Below are positions 16,885-26,351 of a DNA stretch of 64,000 nucleotides, one piece after another. The first letter of the stretch is position 1. Every line of letters begins with the position of its first letter. Below the pieces are notes generated by a model. The model made no database searches. It was not told the origin of the DNA and saw only the letters and a program-made list of their open reading frames with translations. The translations under genes and the position numbers were made by a program. Origin of the DNA: Oscillatoria acuminata PCC 6304 (GTDB taxonomy: Bacteria; Cyanobacteriota; Cyanobacteriia; Cyanobacteriales; Laspinemataceae); the NCBI RefSeq assembly GCF_000317105.1, contig NC_019693.1, forward strand, positions 4,155,227-4,219,226. Direction: 5' to 3'.

Positions 16885-18489
16885 CTAATTCACAAAGGAA
16901 GTAGCATCTAAATAGTCAATTCGGGCGAGGGGACTGAGGGCGGATAAGACTTGGGTGCCATAGCTGCGGTAGAGGACGCGACTATCGAGGAGGGCGACGA
17001 TGCCTTGGCGTTGACGAACGGGTGCAGTCGCCCGTTGGAGTTCTCGCAGGGCTGTTGGTAACAGATACAATCTAAACCAGTCTTGCCGTTCCCGTTTGTA
17101 GTGAGCAACACGACCCGCAACTAAGGGATTTTCCAGGGAAGGAATCGGCAAAGTGGCGATCGCCAGCAACTTGGGTGGAGGTAATGTGCCTTGATGTTCT
17201 CGCCAAAACTCCCAACCTGTAATTAAAATACTCTGTTCATCTAATTGAGCCTTTTCCACCTGCACCCGCGATCCAAACTCTGCCGCCAAAATTGACCCTA
17301 AGCGGGGTTTGAGAGGCATATCTCCCACCAGGATGACAATTGGTCCGGGAGTGGTTGCTGCAATACAAAGTAGAGTTCTAAGTTGTTCTAATAATGCCGC
17401 TTCAAACTGAGGGGTATTCGGCATAGGAATTCCCTCGGGTAAATAGAGTTGAATCATCTCATTTTGGCGATCGGGAGAGAATTTCAGGGTGGTAACATCT
17501 CCCAATCCCAATTGTTGGCGATAAATTGGCGCTGAGGTTTCTAAATCTAATGCCCCCCCAATCAACACCACGGGCTGCTGGTCCCAGATGGGCGCTAAGG
17601 CTGAAGCTACTTCCACTGGGGTGCAACAGAGGGTAAATTGGCCCAATTTGCGGTCAATGGCGGCCCAAAGCAGGCGATTCCCGCTATGAAACTGCTGCCA
17701 AAAGTGAATCCAGACATCCGGCAATTCTGAGCATGGGGAATGATTGGAGATGGTGGCAGTCCCGTTGCGCTGTTGCAGGGTGTGATAGAGACCCTGTAAG
17801 ATTTTTTCTTCCTCCGACTCCAGCATTGAACAGCCGTAGGGGTTGGCGGGATGTTGGAACAAGGAGTGAGTCAGTTGCACTCTGACATCGCGAATGATGG
17901 CAGCACAATCGGGACGGGAGATCATCAGTTGATTCCAGTCCCAAGATTGTAGGGTGATGCTGAGTTGCTCACTGGCCCAGGATTCTAGGTCATCGGCCCC
18001 ATCAATAATGGTGGGAATTCCTGGGGGAATTTGAGTGCGATCGCCCAGAACATCTTCCAACCACAATCTTGGGGAAATAATCAGCAATCCTTGAAAATCC
18101 GCACCGGGCCACCGCCAACCGCCCGAGGCCCCATCGGTAACGGTGCGAATGGTTTTATTCGTCTCAATCCACTGCTGCATCTGGGGGATTTCCACCAACA
18201 GTAACCGCTGTTGAATCGGTTCTGGTGCCACCAGGATAGCGGGTCCGGGCCAGATAAACACGGGGGTTAAGTAACTGAGTCGATGTCCGCCATGAGCGCC
18301 CACTGATGGGATGCCGGTTTGAATCACCGCACTGCGACCCACCCGAAACGCACGGGCCACCAACCGCGCCATCGACAAATGATGCGGCCAATAGGGTTCA
18401 CCCTGCGATCGCAGGAATGCTCTGAGTTGTTGGTGGACTTCTAATTCAATCACAACAGCGAAATATCGGATCGGCATTAATCCGGACAA
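16885..18489 (-). CDS. DinG/Rad3-like helicase-family protein with degenerate ATPase motifs
   Basis: The 534-residue protein resembles cyanobacterial proteins related to DinG-type superfamily 2 helicases. The N-terminal region has LSMARLVARAFRVGRSAVIQ (about 38-57) where the Walker A loop should follow, but I find no GxGKT/S. In place of a DEAH box there is IIDGADDLESWA (about 162-173). The C-terminal half keeps helicase-C features: PIVILVGDMPLKPRLGS, GREFWREHQG-like GWEFWREHQG, and RQRQGIVALLDSRVLYRSYG. It may bind nucleic acid without ATP-driven unwinding. It is monocistronic and minus-strand, with a palindrome pair upstream. Confidence 0.7.
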   Translation of the reverse strand: MSGLMPIRYFAVVIELEVHQQLRAFLRSQGEPYWPHHLSMARLVARAFRVGRSAVIQTGIPSVGAHGGHRLSYLTPVFIWPGPAILVAPEPIQQRLLLVEIPQMQQWIETNKTIRTVTDGASGGWRWPGADFQGLLIISPRLWLEDVLGDRTQIPPGIPTIIDGADDLESWASEQLSITLQSWDWNQLMISRPDCAAIIRDVRVQLTHSLFQHPANPYGCSMLESEEEKILQGLYHTLQQRNGTATISNHSPCSELPDVWIHFWQQFHSGNRLLWAAIDRKLGQFTLCCTPVEVASALAPIWDQQPVVLIGGALDLETSAPIYRQQLGLGDVTTLKFSPDRQNEMIQLYLPEGIPMPNTPQFEAALLEQLRTLLCIAATTPGPIVILVGDMPLKPRLGSILAAEFGSRVQVEKAQLDEQSILITGWEFWREHQGTLPPPKLLAIATLPIPSLENPLVAGRVAHYKRERQDWFRLYLLPTALRELQRATAPVRQRQGIVALLDSRVLYRSYGTQVLSALSPLARIDYLDATSFVN

Positions 18490-18665
18490 GATGTAATCGC
18501 GAGGTGGGGGATTGGGGAGAGAAAACGACTGAAGTCGTTACTACGAAATAAGAAAAGATAACGCCTGAAGTTGGGACGTTAAACATCCTCCCCTCCTCTA
18601 CCAAGCCAACCTAGAGCCTCAATGTAGCGTAGGGTGGACAATGCCCACCCTACAGATAGCTAAAT
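18490..18665. repeat. AACGACT palindrome and a GTAGGGTGG hairpin
   Basis: AACGACTGAAGTCGTT at 18534-18549 belongs to the dispersed family also seen at 40941, 40973 and 48248. GTAGGGTGG and CCCACCCTAC at about 18629-18654 form a hairpin that may terminate the lipoprotein gene, whose minus-strand stop is at 18666. Confidence 0.65.
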
Positions 18666-19535
18666 TTAACGGCGTCTTGTGCCACCGCCTGAGCGACGGG
18701 GGGCCGATCGCGTGGGAGAGGAGGAACGACCACTGCCAAAACTGCCACGGCGGGGAGTGGAACTGCCGGATGAGTTGGAGGCAGGGCGTTGTAGGTTACT
18801 GCCACCGACACCGGACCCGCTAGGACGAGAGTTCGTAGTTCCCGTGGCGGGACGATTGACATTACTGGGATTCGATCGCACCCGTCCCGTTGTCCGCAAT
18901 GAGTTCTGGCGATTTTGAACCGCTGGGGGTGGAGATTGGTAGCGGTTGCTATATTGCTGGACCGCTTGCTGATATGAGTTGCCATAACCGCCATAACCCG
19001 TCATGACTACCCCAGGTTGATACATCGGGGGGACGTAATAGCGGGGGGTAAAGAGCGCATTGGCGACCATTTGTCCGGCGATCGCACCGGCAAAGGGGGT
19101 CCAGAAGCTAGATTGCTGACGGACGATTACCGTTTCCGGTTGGCCGGTTTGCGGGTTGGGTTGGGTTTCGGTTACCGCGTGAATATATTCAATTTTGAAG
19201 TCTTCGGTCAAATGCAGGGACGCTTGACCGGACTCCACCTGAAGGTAACTTTTTTGACCGGCAGAGATTTCTTCCGGAGTTAAACTCGCCATCGGCAAGT
19301 CATCGGTGCTATAGACCGAGGGGGAAGCATTGAGCAAAAACAGGCTATATTCGCCGTTGGCATCGTTATAACTGGCCTGCTGCACGGGATAGCGACCGTC
19401 AGCCATTTGGGTTGGGGTGACGGAGGTGCTGGGGTTGGGTGCGCTGTAGGAAGAGGAACTTGTACCGCTACTACAGGCGGTGGTGGTCCAACAGAGCATG
19501 AATACCATTAAGACTGGGATTATTTTGCGGAACAT
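18666..19535 (-). CDS. Putative lipoprotein with a Ser/Arg/Gly-rich tail
   Basis: The 289-residue protein starts with a lipoprotein signal: a hydrophobic run IIPVLMVFMLCW followed by the lipobox-like TTTACSS (Cys at about residue 21). A folded region follows (about 50-160), then a Gly/Ala segment with a possible membrane-associated stretch (FAGAIAGQMVANALF). The last 110 residues are low-complexity, rich in Ser, Asn, Pro, Gly and Arg, ending RSAPRRSGGGTRRR. The basic tail may contact polyanionic envelope polymers (inference). Family not recognised. The dispersed repeat at 19568-19688 lies just upstream. Confidence 0.75.
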   Translation of the reverse strand: MFRKIIPVLMVFMLCWTTTACSSGTSSSSYSAPNPSTSVTPTQMADGRYPVQQASYNDANGEYSLFLLNASPSVYSTDDLPMASLTPEEISAGQKSYLQVESGQASLHLTEDFKIEYIHAVTETQPNPQTGQPETVIVRQQSSFWTPFAGAIAGQMVANALFTPRYYVPPMYQPGVVMTGYGGYGNSYQQAVQQYSNRYQSPPPAVQNRQNSLRTTGRVRSNPSNVNRPATGTTNSRPSGSGVGGSNLQRPASNSSGSSTPRRGSFGSGRSSSPTRSAPRRSGGGTRRR

Positions 19536-19567
19536 GGCGGAGGTAATGCACGAAATTGATTCAAGTC

Positions 19568-19688
19568 ATACCAAATCCGGTTGTCAAAAGTCTGTTTTCT
19601 CTTGAGCCCGCGCAGGCGGGCTTCGTCTGTGAGCCTCCACCCTTCAGGGTGCGGGTTTTTACAGACATATCACAACCGGATTCTGTAT
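19568..19688. repeat. Dispersed ~120-bp repeat, copy 2
   Basis: ATACCAAATCCGGTTGTC opens it and ACAACCGGATTCTGTAT closes it, so the ends are inverted. Between them are GAGCCCGCGCAGGCGGGCTT and CACCCTTCAGGGTG hairpins. It is the best-preserved copy and sits in the gap between two minus-strand genes. Confidence 0.8.
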
Positions 19689-19771
19689 CAAGATTCACCG
19701 GACCGAGTGGCTCAGTCCGGCTGCTCTTTTCTTGATTGTAAGAGAAGACTATTTTGGATGACAGGGGGGAT

Positions 19772-20359
19772 TTACAGGGGGATGAGTTCGGGAAAATACT
19801 CAAGGATTTGGTCTTCGGTGAGTTCTTCCCCGATCGCCGCCGGTGAAAAATGGATTTGAATACCGCGCAGTCGCTGTTGGTAATGGAGGGCGATCGCGGC
19901 TTTCAGACCCGCTTGTAACGCTTCCACATTAGAGAGGTCCGTTTCGAGTTCTGGGACTTCTCCCTCTGCGGCTAAAGTAATCATGACGACGACATTGCCA
20001 GTCACCGGGAGGGATAGGGTTTCTTCCGGGGAATCAGCGAACCGGACTTCACTGCCATATCGAGCAGCAGAGTCGGTAAAGAGTTCGGTCCAATAGTCTC
20101 CAGCTTCCCCTTCGTCCCAGACCACATCCCCTTCATTGGCGGCAGATCGCCAATAGTCATCGTAGCGCAAGAGACTTTCGGTGATTTCTACCAGGGCCTC
20201 CCCGAGGGTTTCCATGTCTCCGTCGCTATCGAGTACGGGTCGGATGCCTTGGTTGAGGACCCCGAGCAGGGGGGCCACGTCATTTCCAGCGAGATGGAGA
20301 AAGATTCGGGAGACGACGAACCGGGAACGGCCCATCATTTTTTTAAAGCGATCGCGCAT
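19772..20359 (-). CDS. DUF1517-like protein
   Basis: The 195-residue protein resembles cyanobacterial and plastid DUF1517 proteins in its central VVVMITLAAEGEVPELE segment (about 123-139), the paired helices, and the end LTEDQILEYFPELIPL. No catalytic residues are known for the family. It has no signal peptide, so it is probably cytosolic or peripheral. It lies between the lipoprotein and the pentapeptide-repeat genes with gaps of over 100 bases on each side, so it is probably its own unit. Assignment is from recalled family patterns. Confidence 0.65.
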   Translation of the reverse strand: MRDRFKKMMGRSRFVVSRIFLHLAGNDVAPLLGVLNQGIRPVLDSDGDMETLGEALVEITESLLRYDDYWRSAANEGDVVWDEGEAGDYWTELFTDSAARYGSEVRFADSPEETLSLPVTGNVVVMITLAAEGEVPELETDLSNVEALQAGLKAAIALHYQQRLRGIQIHFSPAAIGEELTEDQILEYFPELIPL

Positions 20360-20479
20360 AAGTCTCGATGAGCAAATAAACTCAGAAAAGTAGTGTTTAA
20401 AAACTAGACTCCCTCCCGGGTGCCGGTTTTTTTCTTAAAAATTATATATCCGTTCTATTTTACTAAAAAAACAGCGCGC

Positions 20480-22042
20480 TTAACTATCGAGATAGTAAAA
20501 TCCATCAATAAATTCGACTAAATTATTAATGCTGGGCAAGGCAAATTTAGTCGCTTTCATCGTGGTTCCTGTGGCGGTTTTGACCGAACCCAATGGCCCG
20601 ATGTTACGTTTTCCGAAACTGCCATCGTAGTAGACTTGAAGACTTTGGTCACTAGAGTTCGTCAGCAACACTTGGGTGGGGGATTCAAAAAAGTTGTAGT
20701 TGTCGTTGGGGGTGACGGTAACCGGAGGGATTTGAAGTTCATTAACGACATGAATGGTTTGACTCAGGGCGGTACTCAGTTGTTTAATTTGTTTAATCGC
20801 CTCCATGCTATGACTGTTAATGGCGTAGGCTTGCAGCATTTTCATTAAGGTGATGATATTCTTCTGAGTGGCTACGGCATTTTTAAAGGGGATCATGCCA
20901 ATATAAGCCGTGGGAAAAATATCGCGATCGCTATCAATTTTAAAAACCAATTCCGTGCGGCGGTAGCCTACATTAATACTGGGAGGATGAGGCATCATTT
21001 CCGCTTGACTGGCAATTTGATGGTAGACCTGAGCTAAGATTTGATTGGCCTCATGAGTTAAGGGAGCATCAATGATAATCCGAACCGTTGGAGGGGTTTG
21101 ATTAAAAAATTTTTTAGCTTCTTCGGCGGAAAAGCGGTAGATTTGAGTGCGATCGCCATGAGGACTCAAGTCAACCCACTCGCAAGTAATCCCTTCAGTT
21201 TTGAGGTTGTAGCGGGAAACGCCGTAGAGTTTTGCGCCGGTTAGCGTCGCGCCACTGAGGTCGGCCCCCATCCACTCTACCCGAATTAAATTAGATTGGG
21301 TCAAATCCGCATGGACGAAACTGGAATTAATCAGATTGGCGTTACTTAAGTCCCCTCCCAGCAGGTTGGCTCCGCTGAGTTTTGCCTCACTTAAGTCCAC
21401 CCACCGCAGATTGGCCCCACTTAAATCGGCCCAGCGGAGATTAGCTCCACTGAGATTGGCTCCACTGAGATTGACCCGGCTGAGGTTGGCGTGGCGGAGT
21501 TCTGCCTCGGTCAGGTCGGCTCCACTGAGTTCGGACCGGCTCAGGTCCGTCCCGCTTAATGTGGCCCGTTCTAAATTAGAACTGGTCAGATTTGTGCCTC
21601 GCATATCAGCTTCACTTAAGTTAGAACCACTCAGGTTCACTTGTCGGAGTTTGGCCTCTCGTAAATCGGCTCCGCTGAGGTTAGCCTCACTTAAGTTGGC
21701 CCGACTGAGTTCAGCGCGGACTAATTCGGCGCGAATCAAAGCCGCTTGCATCAACTCTGCACCGCTGAGGTTGGCACGGACTAGGTTGGCGACATTGAGG
21801 ATGGCTCCATTGAGCTTGGCCTTACTCAAATTGGCCCCACTCATGCGAGCTACATTCAGTTTGGCTCCGGTGAGGTCCGCCTCACTGAGATTGGCTCCAC
21901 TGAGATTGGCAATACTGAGGGTGGCGTTTCTGAAGATTGCGCCACTGAGATTGGCTCGACTGAGGTTGATCTCGGTCAGATCCATCCCAGAAAAGTCTCT
22001 TTCTCCTGCTGCATATTTTTTGATAATATCCTCGGCTTGCAT
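20480..22042 (-). CDS. Pentapeptide-repeat protein with a C-terminal unknown domain, paralogue A
   Basis: Of 520 residues, about 17-270 are continuous A(D/N)Lxx pentapeptide repeats (LSRANLSGAIF, LSGANLSEADL and so on), giving a right-handed quadrilateral beta-helix. After the cap region GVSRYNLKTEGITCEWVDLS, residues 300-520 form a non-repeat domain shared with the next gene: TVRIIIDAPL, YRRTELVFKIDSD, AYIGMIPFKNA, PTQVLLTNS, FGKRNIG. I do not recognise this domain. The N-terminal 16 residues (MQAEDIIKKYAAGERDF) are also shared. It is soluble, with no signal. A role in binding another macromolecule through the beta-helix is inference. Confidence 0.88.
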   Translation of the reverse strand: MQAEDIIKKYAAGERDFSGMDLTEINLSRANLSGAIFRNATLSIANLSGANLSEADLTGAKLNVARMSGANLSKAKLNGAILNVANLVRANLSGAELMQAALIRAELVRAELSRANLSEANLSGADLREAKLRQVNLSGSNLSEADMRGTNLTSSNLERATLSGTDLSRSELSGADLTEAELRHANLSRVNLSGANLSGANLRWADLSGANLRWVDLSEAKLSGANLLGGDLSNANLINSSFVHADLTQSNLIRVEWMGADLSGATLTGAKLYGVSRYNLKTEGITCEWVDLSPHGDRTQIYRFSAEEAKKFFNQTPPTVRIIIDAPLTHEANQILAQVYHQIASQAEMMPHPPSINVGYRRTELVFKIDSDRDIFPTAYIGMIPFKNAVATQKNIITLMKMLQAYAINSHSMEAIKQIKQLSTALSQTIHVVNELQIPPVTVTPNDNYNFFESPTQVLLTNSSDQSLQVYYDGSFGKRNIGPLGSVKTATGTTMKATKFALPSINNLVEFIDGFYYLDS

Positions 22043-22187
22043 AGGGTATTCCTGTGAAGAAAGTGCTGATGGTTGAGTTGGGTACGGGGTTAGGGGAGCC
22101 TTGAGGCCAAAATTAGGAAAACAACACAGATGAAAGAGGGGAAAAAACAGAGACTGTCAGAATAGCGATCGCCCTGGAGAAGATGTT

Positions 22188-23726
22188 TTATTTCTGGGAG
22201 ATGGCATTGGAGGAAAAGTGCAAGCCTTTGATAAAATTAACCAGCAAGTTGACTGGGGGTAGAGAAAAATTGGGACTAGAAACAGCAGGTCCCGCAGGCA
22301 CTCCATTATTGCCGAGGGCGATATTAACCATCCGTTTGCCAAAATTGGGATTGTGATGGACATCTAAGGTGCGATCGCCGGAATTGGTCAACACCGTTTG
22401 CGTCGGAGATTGGAAGAACTTTCCGCGTTGCACAATTCGAGAAAAGGTCTGGGAGTTTTTAATTTCCTTGACCTTTTCGCGGGCATTATTGAGTAAACTA
22501 GAAATTTCTTCCGACTCAATCATATCAACTAAATGATCCAGATTCTCTTGGGTCACCCCGGCATCTTTAAAGGGGAGAATCGCCACATAAGCTGTAGAGA
22601 ATAATAACAGGTCATTGCCGATTTTAAAGCTGAGTTTGGTGCGCCTGGAACTGACTTCAATATTGGGCGGTTCGATTAAGTCGGGATAGCGATGGGCGAT
22701 TTGATGGTAGGCCAAGGCTAAGGCTAAATGAGCATCTTGGTCGAGGGCCGCATCAATCAGGAGCTCTACTGTGGGTAGGGTTTGATGGAAAAAGGTTTCC
22801 GAGGTTTCTGGGGTAAAGCGAAAGACTTGAGTGCGATCGCCATTCGGACTCAGATCCAGCCACTCACAGATAATCCCTTCGGTTTTTAAACCAAACCGAG
22901 ACACCCCATGCAATTTAGCTCCGGTTAAGGTTGCACCGGAAATATCGGCTCCCGTCCAGTCCACTTGGATCATATTGGCGTAGGTCAAATCTGCATACAC
23001 CAAACTGGCATCCAGTAAATTGGCATGACTCAAGTCCGCACCTCGGAGGTTAGCGCCGCTTAATTTTGCTCCACTGAGGTCCGCACCTCGCAAGTTCGCC
23101 TCACTTAAATCAGCCCAGCGCAAATTAGCCCCAGACAGGTCTACTCCCATGAGTTTGGTATGAGAGAGATCCGCTTGGCGCAACTCACAATTTCTGAGGT
23201 TAGCTCCACTGAGGTCCGCACCACTAAGGTTCGTCTCTCTGAAATTGGCCTGTTCCAGATTAGCCCCCATTAAAGAGGCTCCCCTCATGTCCGCTTCACT
23301 GACATTGGCGCTGACTAGATAGGCTTGGCGGAGTTTCGCTTCCCGAAGGTTGGCCCCATTGAGGTCCGCTTGGGTCAGGTTCGCACCACTGAGTTCGGCA
23401 CGCATGAGTTCGGCGCGGATCAACGAGGCTTGAATTAACAGGGTTCCGCGTAGATCCGCCCGCACTAAGTTGGCAACATTGAGGTCCGCTCCATTGAGAT
23501 TGGCTCCACTCAGGTGAGCGCTGTTGAGTTTAGCAACATTGAGCTTGGCATGGCTGAGATTGGCTCCAGTGAGGTCAGCACCGCTAAGATTGGCAATACT
23601 CAGGTTAGACCCACTTAGGTTGACTTCGCTGAGATTAACTTGACTGAGATTGACTTCAGTCAGCATCACCCCAGGAAAGTCTCTGGCACCAGCTACATAT
23701 TTTTTGATTAGTTCTTCAGCTTCCAT
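22188..23726 (-). CDS. Pentapeptide-repeat protein with a C-terminal unknown domain, paralogue B
   Basis: This 512-residue protein is colinear with paralogue A: MEAEELIKKYVAGARDFPG, pentapeptide repeats to about residue 270, the cap GVSRFGLKTEGIICEWLDLS, then the same C-terminal domain with TVELLIDAAL, SRRTKLSFKIGND, AYVAILPFKDAG, PTQTVLTNS and FGKRMV. The two genes are 145 bases apart in the same orientation, a tandem duplication. Identity looks high in the repeats and moderate in the C-terminal domain. It is the upstream gene of the pair and may drive both. Confidence 0.88.
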   Translation of the reverse strand: MEAEELIKKYVAGARDFPGVMLTEVNLSQVNLSEVNLSGSNLSIANLSGADLTGANLSHAKLNVAKLNSAHLSGANLNGADLNVANLVRADLRGTLLIQASLIRAELMRAELSGANLTQADLNGANLREAKLRQAYLVSANVSEADMRGASLMGANLEQANFRETNLSGADLSGANLRNCELRQADLSHTKLMGVDLSGANLRWADLSEANLRGADLSGAKLSGANLRGADLSHANLLDASLVYADLTYANMIQVDWTGADISGATLTGAKLHGVSRFGLKTEGIICEWLDLSPNGDRTQVFRFTPETSETFFHQTLPTVELLIDAALDQDAHLALALAYHQIAHRYPDLIEPPNIEVSSRRTKLSFKIGNDLLLFSTAYVAILPFKDAGVTQENLDHLVDMIESEEISSLLNNAREKVKEIKNSQTFSRIVQRGKFFQSPTQTVLTNSGDRTLDVHHNPNFGKRMVNIALGNNGVPAGPAVSSPNFSLPPVNLLVNFIKGLHFSSNAISQK

Positions 23727-24500
23727 CGGGGCACCCTGAGAACAGCGGGACTTTACGGTGATAGCACGCTTGCATTACCATCCTAGCGGAAGAGCGATCG
23801 CGAGAGGAAAGTCCCCGCTTGTGGTACTGCTGAGTCGTTGGGAAGAGTTCCCGGGGTTGAAAACCACGGTAGGGATTGTTCCATTGCAATTGCAACAGTC
23901 GAGCGATCGCCATAACAAAATCACCAAACGCACCCAGCGGGATAACTCCCACCAGAACACTGGGAGATCGACTCACTCTAACATTTTCTGACCCTCAATC
24001 TTCCCATTTGCTCCCTAGGCGCTCGACAATTTTAGCTCCCACAGGTTATCGGGTCCTTCAACTAACTGTTGAAGCAGGAAAAGATTAAACCGGCGACACT
24101 TCCAAAAAAGAGTGGGAATGGCAGGGTGCAGAATCGGGAACCGGGGCACAACTCATCCGGAAGCCGTTGGGACAGTATTCAATAAAGAGGACTGTTACCT
24201 GGTTTTTGGAGCAAATTTGTTGCTGATTAGCAGTGTATTGTCAAGAAACCCAGTTGTCTTCCCTCTACTGTCCCGACGTTCTAAAGGTCGGGATTTTGAA
24301 GATTTTGAAGGGCCAATGGATGAATTATTCCCCGTTAGGAGGAAGGTGATCTCGAAGTTGCAACTCGGATGACTTTTAGGAGTTTCTCTCCTCACGGATT
24401 GGAGCAATTTGGGTCCCCTCGGGTCTGGGGAATGGCGATGGGATTGAGAAGGAGCCAACTGGGGTCATAATAAGTCGGAATTAGGGATTATAAAGAGCCG
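23727..24500. other. Long gap, possibly with a decayed gene
   Basis: No intact gene is supported. On the plus strand, about 23960-24230 reads RLTLTFSDPQSSHLLPR, STILAPTGYRVLQLTVEAG, a stop, then TGDTSKKEWEWQGAESG and AQLIRKPLGQYS before a second stop. The composition looks protein-like on both sides of the first stop, so this may be a decayed coding sequence, but I recognise no family. The rest holds scattered HIP1 sites and the promoter region of tyrA. Confidence 0.35.
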
Positions 24501-25367
24501 ATGAACGTTGGAATTGTGGGTTTGGGTTTAATAGGAGGTTCCTTGGCGTTGGATTTGCGATCGCGGGGACACCGTATTTTAGGGGTGTCCCGTCGCCCAC
24601 AAACTTGCCAGGAAGCTGTAACGCGCCAAATCGTGGATGAAGCAGATGTAGAGATGACCCTGATGGCAAACGCCGAAGTGGTATTTATATGCACACCGAT
24701 CGCCGCGATCGCCTGCACTGTAGAACGACTTGTCCCCCATCTCAACCCTACCGCTATCATAACGGATGTGGGGTCTGTGAAAATGCCTGTGGTCGAAGCG
24801 GTTACTCCCTTATGGTCGAACTTTGTCCCGGCGCATCCAATGGCGGGGACAGCAGAAAGCGGACTGGATGCGGCAGTGCCAGATTTATTTGTCGGACGTT
24901 CTTATGTGATTACCCCCACGGAGGATACCCCTGCTGCCGCCGTAGAAACGGTCACCGAGTTGGCGCGCTCTCTGGGGTCCCAGGTCTACCAATGCAGTCC
25001 GGAAGACCATGATTGCGCCGTCGCCTGGATTTCTCATTTGCCGGTGTTCGTTTCGGCAAGTTTAATATCCGCCTGTCTGAAGGAACCTATGCCTAATCGC
25101 CTGAAGTTGGCCCAACAGCTTGCTAGTAGTGGTTTTCGGGATACCAGCCGAGTGGGTGGAGGCAATCCCGAGTTAGGGGTGATGATGGCACAGTACAACC
25201 GAGGGGAAGTCTTGCGATCGCTCTATGCCTATCGGGAACAACTCAACCAGTTCATCGAGGCAGTCGAGGCAGAAGACTGGAATGCCTTGACCAAGGCCCT
25301 AGAACAGACCCAACACCATCGTCCGTTCTTTGTGGGAACCCCAGATAGCCTGGAGCATTCGCCCTAA
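24501..25367 (+). CDS. tyrA: Prephenate/arogenate dehydrogenase
   Basis: This 288-residue enzyme makes the oxidative decarboxylation step of tyrosine synthesis; in cyanobacteria the substrate is usually arogenate with NADP. The N-terminal Rossmann motif GLGLIGGSLALDLRSRGH (residues 7-24) is complete, with Arg after the second strand (VSRRP), which favours NADP. Catalytic and binding segments include TDVGSVKMPV (about 89-98), PAHPMAGTAESG (about 110-121) with the key His, and the helical C-terminal dimer domain with SSGFRDTSRVGGGNPELG (about 209-226). It is monocistronic. A candidate structured RNA follows. Confidence 0.95.
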   Translation: MNVGIVGLGLIGGSLALDLRSRGHRILGVSRRPQTCQEAVTRQIVDEADVEMTLMANAEVVFICTPIAAIACTVERLVPHLNPTAIITDVGSVKMPVVEAVTPLWSNFVPAHPMAGTAESGLDAAVPDLFVGRSYVITPTEDTPAAAVETVTELARSLGSQVYQCSPEDHDCAVAWISHLPVFVSASLISACLKEPMPNRLKLAQQLASSGFRDTSRVGGGNPELGVMMAQYNRGEVLRSLYAYREQLNQFIEAVEAEDWNALTKALEQTQHHRPFFVGTPDSLEHSP

Positions 25368-25461
25368 CTAGAGGTTAAATTTAGACCCTTCAGGACCCAG
25401 GTGCCGTAGAAATTCCAAGTTCTTTCTTTGAGGGAATTGTCTCAGAATGGCTGAAAATCGG

Positions 25462-25700
25462 TACAATAGGAAAAAGAAGCTACCTAATTATTCGAGTTGA
25501 TTAAAGCGTCCAGGCACCAAGTTAGGGGTCAGTTACCCAAGTCAGTCCCGCGAACTGACCCGAACGGGCCAGCCTTGAGGCCCACCCTGCCTCACTTGAG
25601 CGAGTTCCTAACTGGGGCGATCGCAACAGGATGGGGAAAGACGGCAACCAAACCAGCCCCTAAAACCCGTCGGACGATCCTTCAATTCTTAGTTAAAATC
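25462..25700 (+). ncRNA. Candidate structured RNA with a multi-branch fold
   Basis: TACAAT at 25462-25467 is a good -10 box. Downstream, CC(A)AGTTAGG (25517-25526) pairs with CCTAACTGG (25607-25615) as an outer stem. It encloses GGTCAGTT (25527-25534) pairing with AACTGACC (25553-25560), and GGGCC (25566-25570) pairing with GGCCC (25579-25583). A small CTC/GAG stem may form a third branch. No open frame in the region looks protein-like. It could be a free small RNA or a leader for the gene at 26040, though about 330 bases separate them. No known RNA family is recognised. Confidence 0.35.
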
Positions 25701-26039
25701 CCCGGGTCCACCTAACTTTTGTTCGCCCCCTGTTCAGAATCCGAGCTTTTGTCCATTTCTCGCTACGATATCCCCCCTCGGCGAGGGCGACATTTAATTT
25801 GGATTGGTACATTGCGAGCAATATTGACGGGTTTTCAAGCTACACTGTCAAATTAAATCGGTAGCCATCAACCCCGAGGTGGAACAGTTCAACTCAAGCC
25901 ATGCATTATGGAAACAATCGGAACCCCATCCCGGTCCCACCCTCACTTTGGGGAACTGGTGCGATCGCCGGGGCATTCTCGCTTTGGTGAGAAATACGAT
26001 TTAGAAATTGAAAAATTATTTGCTCAGGAGAAGCCACCT

Positions 26040-26351
26040 ATGCTACACCGCAAGATTTATCAATTCTGTTGCGATGGTCGTGAAGTCAGTATTTTCTTGC
26101 GGGATCAGCAACGTTGGATTGACGGTGTTCGCATTCTTGATATCGAAGGAGATTTAGTCACCATCCGCTATGAAACTGATGAAGAAGATGAACTCTCTTC
26201 CTGGGAAGAGATGTTTCGTCTCGAAAGCATCGGTGCCGTTAGCCAAAAAATTGCCTGCGTTTCGCGCGGTAATGTGGAACCTTTGGTATCAGATGACTGT
26301 CCCGAAGCCGAACAAATTCCCAAACGCTCTCCCGACTTGAATCAAGAATAA
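26040..26351 (+). CDS. Small conserved cyanobacterial protein (DUF6679-like)
   Basis: From the ATG at 26040 (AGGAG site 9 bases upstream) the product has 103 residues starting MLHRKIYQFCCDGREVSIFL. The frame is open from 25908, but the extra 44 residues have no ribosome-binding site and look unlike the rest. The core up to ESIGAVSQKIA is the highly conserved part: beta strands around IDGVRILDIEGDLVTIRY and an acidic turn DEEDELSSWEEM. The tail is variable. It resembles cyanobacterial DUF6679 proteins as I recall them; function unknown. It probably folds as a small SH3-like barrel (inference). Confidence 0.7.
   Translation: MLHRKIYQFCCDGREVSIFLRDQQRWIDGVRILDIEGDLVTIRYETDEEDELSSWEEMFRLESIGAVSQKIACVSRGNVEPLVSDDCPEAEQIPKRSPDLNQE

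Noticed and set aside
21336-22076. A 246-codon plus-strand frame, Leu/Ala/Ser/Arg-rich
   Set aside because: It is the antisense of the pentapeptide repeats of the gene at 20480-22042.
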